19,492 nt of DNA from Gemmatimonadota bacterium (lineage in GTDB: Bacteria; Gemmatimonadota; Gemmatimonadetes; Gemmatimonadales; GWC2-71-9), in the NCBI GenBank assembly GCA_016713435.1, contig JADJPD010000036.1:1-19492 (forward strand), read 5' to 3'. The position numbers and the translations under genes were made by a program. The notes under the pieces were generated by a model that worked only from the letters and a program-made list of their open reading frames with translations, was not told where the DNA came from and searched no databases. Positions 15,829 to 19,492 of this stretch are shown here, in pieces. Position 1 is the first letter of the stretch, and every line of letters begins with the position of its first letter.

Positions 15829-17712
15829 TCAGCGAAGCAGTCGCGACGCGGTCGTATGTTCGACGAACACGACCCCATCGAACTCGAGCGGCAGGACCGC
15901 CGTCAGCTCGAAACCGTAGTCGTAGGCGGCGTAGCCGATGTGCCGGATCGGTCGGGGGCGCCGGAGCCACGCGCCGCCCTCGCCCGTGCGGGCCGGCCGC
16001 AGGTCGACGACCCACCCCACGCTCGGCACCGGCCTCGTGAGGCGGTGCAGCCCCTCCTCGAGGCTGCCGGGCGGGGCCGGGAACGCCTCCGCCGCGATCA
16101 TCGCGTGGTCGGTGAAACTGCGCGTAGCACTGTATGCGCCATCGTACGTGAGGAGCGTGAGGGCGCGATAGTCGTGGCCGAGACGTCGCACGTAGGCCCC
16201 CATCTGGGCGCCATTGTTGAAGCTGAGCCGCGGGTCGCCGCCGTGGCTCACGTGCACGTCGTGCGCCCACACCACGGCGCGGGCGCCCGGCGCCAGCGTG
16301 CGAAGCCCCCAGTCGAGGTTCGCCGCCATCAGGCTGTCCCGCTCCGGGGAGCTGAGCGCCACGTTGAAGCGCGCGGCCTGCCGCAGCAGGTTGGCCGACT
16401 GCACCGCCCATTCCACGGCCAGCGTGTCCGCGCGGTGCGGCGCGCGGGCGAGCCACCCCGGCCGACGCCCGCTCACGAGGTCCCAGAGCGTCTCCGCCTG
16501 CTGGGCCCAGCGGGCGCGGATGCTGTCGTCGACCTGCGGCGTCATCGCGCCGCGCTGCGCGCGGTACTCGCCGGCGAGCTCGTCGAAGCGCGCGACGAGC
16601 GCGGGCTCGCTCCGCGCCAGGAACGCCCGCAGCGTATCCGCGGGCGTGCGGTGATCCTGCATGTCGTACCCGACGACGCGCACGCGCCGGGCGGGGTCCG
16701 CCGCGTTGTGGGCCCGCAGCCACTCGAGGAGCGCGAGCATCTCCTCGGTGTTCCAGACCCGGAACATCACCCGCATGGCGTCCTGGGCGGTGCCGCTCCC
16801 GCCCTGCACGTAGGCGTTGACGCGCTCGACGGCGAGCTGGTTCGCCTCGATCGCGAAGACGCGGAAACCATGCTCGCGCACCAGGTACTGCAGCAGGCGA
16901 TGCTTTACCTGGAAGAACTCGCGCGTGCCGTGCGTCGATTCGCCGAGCCCGACCACCCGCGCCGTGCCGACGACGTCAGCGACGAGCCGGAGGTCCGCAT
17001 CATCCGGCGTCCCGTCCACCGCGGCCTCGACCCCGCGCAGCGGCGCCGCGCGCCCGGCCAGCCAGGCGAGCTGGGCCGTCGTCGGCGGCTCGGCGGCACC
17101 GGGCAAGGTCGTCAGCGGCGTGCCGTCGACGGAGAGCGTGAAGTCGTCGAACCACACCGTTCCGTGACCGGTGATCGCGAGAGTGATCACCACCGAGTGC
17201 ACCGTCGAGTCGTCGGGCACGTGGATCGAGAGCTCGTGCCGGGCCCAGCCGCCGGACTCCTGCGCGGCGCCGTCCCGGCCGGACCACGCGGTGTCGGCGG
17301 CTGCGAACGCGCGGTCCTTCCACGCCTCGAGCGTGAGCACCGCCGTTGCGCCGGCGCCCGGCGGCCGCGACCAGCCGGCCAGGCGTACCTCGCGCCCGCG
17401 GAATCGGTCCGAGGGGAGCTGCAGCATGATCGCCTGGGGAGGCGCGTCGGCGAGCGAGTCCGCCCGCGCGATGCGCAGGCTCCGCCGCCCGTGGCGGTGG
17501 ACGGCGCTGTCGAGCACAAAGCTCGCCGCGGGCCCGCCGGCGAAGGCGGACCATCCCAGCGTCCAGCCCCAGGGACGGTCCGGGAACGCGACGCTCGAGC
17601 GCTCGAAGTCGAGGTTGAGTGGCTGCTGCGCGAGGGCGGGGCGCGGACCACCGCCAAGCAGGCACCAGGTGGCCAGCCCGGCCAGCCAAGCGGTCCGAGG
17701 GTAGGGACGCAT
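15829..17712 (-). CDS. Erythromycin esterase (EreA/EreC-like) family secreted protein
   Basis: Exported hydrolase of 627 residues. A signal peptide ends at about residue 29 (GGPRPALA then QQ). Residues 30-200 form a beta-sandwich-like domain, with FERSSVAFPDRPWGW at the start and HGTVWFDDFTLSVDG at the end, as in carbohydrate-binding modules. The erythromycin-esterase domain follows, with GLGESTHGTREFFQVKHRL (Glu258, His261), FRVFAIEANQLAVE, RRVRVVGYDMQ and VWAHDVHVSHGG (about residues 481-492). These are the positions of the metal-independent His/Glu active site. I choose ATG 17712 because GAGAGG lies just upstream and the signal peptide begins there. The longer frame from 17862 adds a truncated DUF433 protein. 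Family members outside resistance plasmids often act on unknown esters, so macrolide resistance is only a possibility. Confidence 0.88.
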   Translation of the reverse strand: MRPYPRTAWLAGLATWCLLGGGPRPALAQQPLNLDFERSSVAFPDRPWGWTLGWSAFAGGPAASFVLDSAVHRHGRRSLRIARADSLADAPPQAIMLQLPSDRFRGREVRLAGWSRPPGAGATAVLTLEAWKDRAFAAADTAWSGRDGAAQESGGWARHELSIHVPDDSTVHSVVITLAITGHGTVWFDDFTLSVDGTPLTTLPGAAEPPTTAQLAWLAGRAAPLRGVEAAVDGTPDDADLRLVADVVGTARVVGLGESTHGTREFFQVKHRLLQYLVREHGFRVFAIEANQLAVERVNAYVQGGSGTAQDAMRVMFRVWNTEEMLALLEWLRAHNAADPARRVRVVGYDMQDHRTPADTLRAFLARSEPALVARFDELAGEYRAQRGAMTPQVDDSIRARWAQQAETLWDLVSGRRPGWLARAPHRADTLAVEWAVQSANLLRQAARFNVALSSPERDSLMAANLDWGLRTLAPGARAVVWAHDVHVSHGGDPRLSFNNGAQMGAYVRRLGHDYRALTLLTYDGAYSATRSFTDHAMIAAEAFPAPPGSLEEGLHRLTRPVPSVGWVVDLRPARTGEGGAWLRRPRPIRHIGYAAYDYGFELTAVLPLEFDGVVFVEHTTASRLLR

Positions 17713-17862
17713 GAGACCTCTCGGCTTCGGGCGGTGGGTGGGTGTCTCGTTGGCCGCGCGCCGCGCCAGGATGTCCGTCACCCGGATGCGCAGGCCGCGG
17801 ATGCACGGACGGCCGGCGCAGCCCTCGGGATTCATGCTGATGCGGGAAGGCAGGTTGTCCAT
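17713..17862 (-). pseudogene. Truncated DUF433 antitoxin-like gene, in frame with the following esterase gene
   Basis: ATG 17862 has GGAG about 8 bases upstream and encodes RISMNPEGCAGRPCIRGLRI followed by RVTDILARRA, the N-terminal half of DUF433, a helix-turn-helix antitoxin-like family usually near 75 residues. After about 38 residues the likeness ends (NETPTHRPKPRG) and no stop codon intervenes before the esterase start. The second helix pair and DNA-binding end are missing and no partner toxin (PIN/DUF5615) lies beside it. Probably a remnant of a lost toxin-antitoxin pair. It may still be translated as an N-terminal extension of the esterase, which would bury that protein's signal peptide. 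Confidence 0.65.
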
Positions 17863-18014
17863 CGGGAGCTCCAGGCACGGACGCTCGACGGGTCCTCGGG
17901 TGCGGAGGGCACACGGAGGGTCGGCGGGCGAACGCCCCGCCTCAGCTGCCGGGACGCGGCGAGATCGCCAGGACGTGCTTCAAGACGGTAGGAGGTGCCG
18001 GCCCCACGCAAGCC

Positions 18015-18044
18015 GATGGCCGCACCCTGTCAGCTGCATGCGAT
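18015..18044 (-). repeat. Short relative of the intergenic repeat (copy A)
   Basis: 30 bases matching 19175-19204 at 27 positions, with the shared core CCCTGTCAGCTGCATGCGAT. Just before it, CACGCAAG (18005-18012) echoes the GACGCAAG of the two long copies. It lies about 26 bases beyond the minus-strand stop of the cupin gene at 18070. The stretch 17863-18014 before it shows nothing else I can identify. Confidence 0.7.
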
Positions 18045-18069
18045 TCCTGTCCGACGGACAAGGCGTTGG

Positions 18070-18626
18070 TTACAGCTGGAGCGGCGGACCGACATTCTGC
18101 ATGCCATACTCACGCAGCCTGGCCCGATCCGCGTCCGTGCCCGATCCCAGGAAGGACCCTCGGCTGAGCTGATCGACGAAGAACTCTTCCATGCGCCCGG
18201 CCGGGGTGAAGCCGACCAGGAGCCGGCCCGTGGTCGGGCCCGCGAACGCGAAGGTATGCGGGAGCCGGCGTGGCGCCAGGATCGAGTCGCCGGTGGACAG
18301 CTCGTGTCGCTTGCCGTCGATCTCCACCACGTAGTCCCCCTCGAGGCTGTAGAACCACTCATCCTGCTCGAAGTGGAAGTGCCGGGGCGGACCGCCACCG
18401 CGCGTGGCGTGGGTCTGTTCGATCAGGAAGTACGCCCCGCGGTGTCCTGTGTCGCGACCTTGATCCACATCGGGTTCCCGCCGGGCAGCGTGCGGTTCCG
18501 GCCGTACCGATCCGCTCCACGCCGGACCACCTGCGCAGGATCCGGATCCGCGAGCGACCGGAGGGACGGCAGTGATGCCAGGGTCGAAGGCAGGGCAAGG
18601 GTGCCCAGGAAGGTGCGGCGCTGCAT
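18070..18626 (-). CDS. Tat-exported cupin-domain protein (frameshifted near 18438)
   Basis: Small beta-barrel cupin with a Tat signal. ATG 18626 follows GAGGAG and encodes MQRRTFLGTLALPSTLASL, where RRTFLG is a twin-arginine motif. In the second frame the metal-binding cupin motif is PRHFHFEQDEWFYSLEGDY (His, His, Glu), and motif 2 is LPHTFAFAGP. The frames join at about 18438, in a GGGG run that would need one more G: KVATQDTAG continues as AYFLIEQTHATRGG. Repaired length is about 185 residues. Single-domain secreted cupins of this sort are often dioxygenase- or isomerase-like, but no specific role can be given. The ORF beginning at 18468 would lack the export signal and is rejected as the true start. 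Confidence 0.8.
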
Positions 18627-18720
18627 GGAGGGCTCCTCGGGAGTGCAGAGGAAGGACGCGACGTCAGGCGGGTAACGGCTCCGGGGTTCAGCAGCAGGGC
18701 AGATCCGTCCGCCCTGTGCC

Positions 18721-18793
18721 AATGGACGTTCCATTGTCCTGCGACGCAAGAGGGCCGGTCGCGGAGCTATCCACGACCGGCCCTGTCAGCTGC
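18721..18793 (-). repeat. Dispersed structured intergenic repeat, copy 2 (73 bp)
   Basis: Same length and order of parts as 8500-8572: inverted repeat AATGGA-CGT-TCCATT, spacer, CGACGCAAGA, long stem, CCTGTCAGCTGC. The ten differences are four in the spacer, four in the loop, one in the stem and one in the tail. The stem change gives a C-A mismatch in plus-strand RNA but a U-G pair in minus-strand RNA, hence the strand call. It lies about 95 bases upstream of the cupin gene and downstream of the DUF6883-like fragment. Confidence 0.75.
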
Positions 18794-18895
18794 AAACCTT
18801 GGTTAGGTCGCGCCCCGCTGCGATGTCCGTCGCAGGGCGAGGAGGTCATCTTCCGCGACCGGCCGGAGGTCCGCCTCCGTCAGGCCGTGGCCAGT

Positions 18896-19096
18896 TCACG
18901 GAAGGTGGCGGTCTGGGCGCTCCTCAGGATACGCGGTCACAAAGCTGGACCCCTCGGTGTCGAGGACCTGGATCCAGACGGCCCGCACGGGAGCGGCACC
19001 CGCGGGCCCCTCAATAGTACCACGAACGACAAACTTCTGCCCAAAGCGCCCGACGGGCTCGGCGGTGACCTCCCCGAGGGCCGCGTGCGCGAGCAC
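18896..19096 (-). pseudogene. C-terminal part of a DUF6883-like protein
   Basis: The 66 residues from GTG 19096 read LAHAALGEVTAEPVGRFGQK, VVRGTIEGPAGAAPVRAVWI and end SSFVTAYPEER. This matches what I know as the C-terminal two thirds of DUF6883, a small domain found near toxin-antitoxin and polymorphic-toxin loci. The N-terminal block (normally a 'HP-G-KA-F' region) is absent; only ARVF precedes, and a stop at 19124 closes the frame. Beyond the TGA at 18896 the same frame stays open for 30 codons (LTEADLRPVAEDDLLALRR) to a TAA at 18803, which looks like coding sequence. So the 3' end may also be disturbed, or a second small gene may begin there. Confidence 0.5.
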
Positions 19097-19162
19097 AAAA
19101 ACGCGCGCCGGTGGGCGGCGCGCTCAGAGCGGCGGTGGGGCAGGGCGCGAGGCGGGTAGGCG

Positions 19163-19204
19163 GGCCAGGGCCGGCATGGCCGCGCCCTGCCAGCTGCATG
19201 CGAT
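19163..19204 (-). repeat. Short relative of the intergenic repeat (copy C) with its own hairpin
   Basis: Shares 27 of 30 bases (19175-19204) with 18015-18044. CAGGGC and GCCCTG enclose CGGC-ATG-GCCG, a 10-bp stem with one bulged base in minus-strand sense, directly followed by the common CAGCTGC core. It lies 22 bases beyond the MazF stop codon. Confidence 0.65.
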
Positions 19205-19209
19205 CGTCC

Positions 19210-19225
19210 GGCCCCGGTCGGGGCC
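19210..19225 (-). terminator. Stem-loop directly after the MazF gene
   Basis: GGCCCC-GGTC-GGGGCC starts one base beyond the TGA at 19227-19229 and could end or stabilise the toxin transcript. No T-run follows, so a classical intrinsic terminator is not shown. Confidence 0.35.
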
Positions 19226-19226
19226 T

Positions 19227-19492
19227 TCATAGCGCGAGCACCAGCCGCAACCCCTCCTCCACCTGCCGGAGCAGCTTCGGATCGAGCTTGCCCACACCAT
19301 CCCGGAGGTAGCCGCGGTCGAGAGTCAGCAATTGCGAGACGTTCGCCACCGCATCCTTCGGCAGGCCCGACGCCTTGGCGGGAATCAGGACGTTGCCGGG
19401 GGCAGCGACCAGCCGGAGGTTGGAGGTCAGGACGACGACCAGCACCGTCTGGAGGCGGCTGCGGTTGAAGGCGTCCGCCTGGACGATGAAGC
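19227..19492 (-). CDS. MazF/PemK-type mRNA interferase toxin (5' end beyond window)
   Basis: C-terminal 87 residues of a MazF/PemK-family endoribonuclease; the frame is open to the window edge (last complete codon at 19490). Landmarks are FIVQADAFNRSRLQTVLVV, VVLTSNLRLVAAPGNVLIP, LPKDAVANVSQLLTLDRGYL and the tail KLDPKLLRQVEEGLRLVLAL. These correspond to the beta-barrel strands and the conserved 'SQLLTLD' region with the Thr/Ser RNA-cleavage site. An internal GTG at 19445 is not the real start, because the family sequence continues before it. The cognate MazE-like antitoxin would be expected just outside the window. Such toxins cut single-stranded mRNA at short motifs. Confidence 0.88.
   Translation of the reverse strand, partial: FIVQADAFNRSRLQTVLVVVLTSNLRLVAAPGNVLIPAKASGLPKDAVANVSQLLTLDRGYLRDGVGKLDPKLLRQVEEGLRLVLAL

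Noticed and set aside
15781..17991. 736-codon plus-strand open frame
   Set aside because: It is the antisense shadow of the esterase gene in GC-rich DNA: arginine/histidine/proline-rich, with no domain, while the minus strand has clear family motifs and a signal peptide.
18721..18735. ACG loop in the small hairpin, thought of as a guanidine-II (mini-ykkC) element
   Set aside because: The loop is not the ACGR tetraloop required and the second hairpin lacks it altogether.
18723..18800. Similar plus-strand peptides (MDVP...DARGPVA...) encoded by both long repeats
   Set aside because: The likeness is explained by the nucleotide repeat itself, the reading frames continue into unrelated sequence, and no ribosome-binding site precedes them. 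Such ORFs would be spurious annotations.
18796..18810. GTTAGGT next to repeat copy 2, resembling the GTTRRRY core of integron attC sites
   Set aside because: Copies 1, A and C have no such box at the equivalent place and no matching RYYYAAC partner is seen. There is no integrase in the window, so the cassette-like layout is not a classical integron.
1..19492. CRISPR arrays, rRNA and tRNA genes, insertion sequences
   Set aside because: No regularly spaced direct repeats, rRNA-like segments, tRNA-like cloverleaf or transposase motif was found on either strand by eye.

Overview
The window is very GC-rich, gene-dense DNA with strong third-position GC bias. The gene families (erythromycin-esterase family protein, DUF3592, UPF0178, YciI/DUF4287, AbrB-Doc, MazF, many secreted proteins) and base composition suggest a soil or freshwater bacterium. 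Gemmatimonadota is my best guess, but that is inference from general resemblance; no 16S or marker gene is present.

Layout. Positions 68-8370 are a long run of minus-strand genes: FAD monooxygenase, GNAT acetyltransferase, phospholipase-D family protein, YoaK/DUF1275 membrane protein, secreted calcineurin-like phosphoesterase, YciI-like protein, DUF4287 protein, a broken secreted alpha/beta hydrolase, an unrecognised conserved protein, an ArsC/Spx-like protein and a UPF0178 (DUF188) protein. A secreted hypothetical protein (8608-9283, minus) stands back to back with a plus-strand operon (9488-12291): ornithine-cyclodeaminase family protein, TauE/SafE permease, mandelate-racemase-type enolase-superfamily enzyme. 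Next come a plus-strand AbrB-type antitoxin/Doc toxin pair with a visible promoter (12322-13031), then minus-strand DUF3592, serine hydrolase, RimJ/RimL-like GNAT, erythromycin-esterase family protein, a truncated DUF433 antitoxin, a Tat-exported cupin, a truncated DUF6883-like gene and a MazF/PemK toxin cut by the window end.

Main points. (1) The plus operon looks like a hydroxyproline-type catabolic module (dehydratase plus pyrroline-2-carboxylate reductase plus permease). Its reductase homologue has lost about 80 internal residues and is probably dead. (2) A 73-bp structured intergenic repeat occurs at 8500-8572 and 18721-18793. Most differences lie in loop or spacer, and the one stem change is compatible with G-U pairing only if the minus strand is transcribed. 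Two shorter relatives (18015-18044, 19163-19204) share its CCCTG(C/T)CAGCTGC core. These elements sit between successive single genes at the right end. (3) About half of the genes carry single-base frame disruptions, several in short G/C runs. This points to sequencing or assembly error at least as much as to real gene decay, so the reconstructed spans below join reading frames across those points. (4) The right third is accessory in character: two recognisable toxin systems, an antitoxin remnant, truncated genes, a duplicated gene leader and dispersed repeats.
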